This document shows positions 63,370-64,000 of a stretch of DNA of 64,000 bases, piece by piece. The notes beneath the pieces were generated by a model, which saw only the letters and a list, made by a program, of their open reading frames with translations, was not told the DNA's origin and made no database searches. Position numbers and translations under genes: made by a program. The stretch covers positions 100,242 through 164,241 of the forward strand of contig JAGDZP010000003.1 of assembly GCA_049115735.1 (NCBI GenBank). Direction: 5' to 3'. Every line of letters starts with the position of its first letter. Within the stretch, counting starts at the first letter, position 1. This DNA comes from CAXBNB01 sp049115735. GTDB taxonomy: Bacteria; Bacteroidota; Bacteroidia; Cytophagales; Cyclobacteriaceae.

Positions 63370-64000
63370 ATGAAATTAAAACTACTGAGACAACTATACT
63401 TTATGAGTAGGCTCGCTTTTTTCTGTATAATCATTCAAATGACCCTTTGTGGAATATTGGTAGCAGAGAAGACAAATGCCCAATTAAAGGGGAAGAGTTT
63501 GGAAGAAATTAGATGGAACAAAAAAATCTCAGCCACTAATTTGTTTCAAGTTATGGAAGAAATACAAAAGGAAACTGGATTTGTATTTGCTTACAACGAG
63601 AATTTGATAGACAAAGAACAAAAAATCAATTTAGACTTTAGGAGGGGGTCATTAGGTGATTTATTGCGTGTTATTTCGAAAGAATCGAGCCTTAAATTCA
63701 AGCGAATCAATGATCAGATACACGTAGCGACAAACAAAAGTAGAGGTCAAAGTGTAGAAGATCAATCGGTACAATCCGACATTGATATCTCAGGAAAAAT
63801 CACAGACGAAAACGGTGAAGGATTACCGGGAGCCTCAGTTATTGTTAAGGGTACACAATCGGGTACAACTACCGACTTGAGTGGCAATTACAAACTATCG
63901 GTTCCAGAAGATGCGATCTTGACTATTTCCTTTGTCGGCTACAAAACGGCAGAACTCGAAATTGCAGGTAGAAGTACCATTGATATTCAAATGGAACTTG
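63370..64000 (+). CDS. SusC/RagA family TonB-dependent transporter, N-terminal part
   Basis: The frame is open from ATG 63370 to the window end (210 codons). It gives an export signal (residues about 12-38, with IIIQMTLCGILVAEKTNAQ), an STN domain (ISATNLFQVMEEIQKETGFV, then FRRGSLGDLLRVISKES) and the carboxypeptidase-like beta-sandwich (ISGKITDENGEGLPGASVIV, LTISFVGYKTAELEI). The plug and barrel lie beyond the window. The STN domain links it to the FecR and sigma genes upstream. It is a paralog of the transporter at 28267, and the preserved leader motif suggests the same mode of control. A susD gene is expected next. Confidence 0.93.
   Translation, partial: MKLKLLRQLYFMSRLAFFCIIIQMTLCGILVAEKTNAQLKGKSLEEIRWNKKISATNLFQVMEEIQKETGFVFAYNENLIDKEQKINLDFRRGSLGDLLRVISKESSLKFKRINDQIHVATNKSRGQSVEDQSVQSDIDISGKITDENGEGLPGASVIVKGTQSGTTTDLSGNYKLSVPEDAILTISFVGYKTAELEIAGRSTIDIQMEL

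Overview
The window looks like a chromosome segment of a polysaccharide-degrading Bacteroidota, probably an aquatic member of the Cytophagales (inference). The evidence is SusC/SusD pairs under ECF-sigma/FecR control, many lipoproteins, ASPIC/UnbV repeat proteins, and starts without strong Shine-Dalgarno sites.

Positions 2-40,100 are a glycan-utilisation region. A plus-strand run (2-15,102) encodes an Opp/Dpp-type ABC importer with two near-duplicate substrate-binding proteins (the first cut by the window edge), a heparinase II/III-like lyase without a signal peptide, a DUF6503-like lipoprotein, two paralogous secreted clan GH-A-like hydrolases around an enolase-superfamily dehydratase, and a GH88 unsaturated-uronyl hydrolase gene that is broken in four places. 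A minus-strand run (15,170-20,544) holds a BASS-type transporter, a GH94 phosphorylase and a GPH-type MFS symporter. An SMP-30 lactonase-like lipoprotein and a ROK repressor follow. Next comes a minus-strand SusC/SusD operon (sigma, FecR, SusC, SusD, terminator, giant ASPIC/UnbV lipoprotein). A second ASPIC/UnbV lipoprotein, a sodium:solute symporter and a GH1 beta-glucosidase complete the region. The gene mix points to beta-linked glycans containing uronic acid; the exact substrate is not determinable.

Positions 40,100-61,000 are accessory DNA. A 3' tRNA fragment with its own terminator, next to a tyrosine integrase, marks one end of an integrated element. The element carries a small HTH protein, a compact protein with family-A-like polymerase motifs whose stop codon abuts a G-rich 9-bp tandem array, a Type I restriction-modification locus with a KAP-family NTPase gene between hsdM and hsdS, a possible TraB/TIKI-like protein, a PrsW-like membrane protease, an MBL-fold lipoprotein, an XRE regulator, a membrane/coiled-coil protein and a serine recombinase. 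Three copies of one intergenic repeat (44.1, 58.7 and 60.9 kb) divide this DNA into modules. The hsdS gene has a premature stop, and hsdM carries an in-frame palindromic repeat insertion. The other att site was not found, so the right boundary is unknown.

Positions 61,471-64,000 begin a second ECF sigma - FecR - SusC locus, cut by the window end. Both SusC leaders share a 16-bp motif and an intrinsic terminator facing away from susC, which suggests antisense RNAs.
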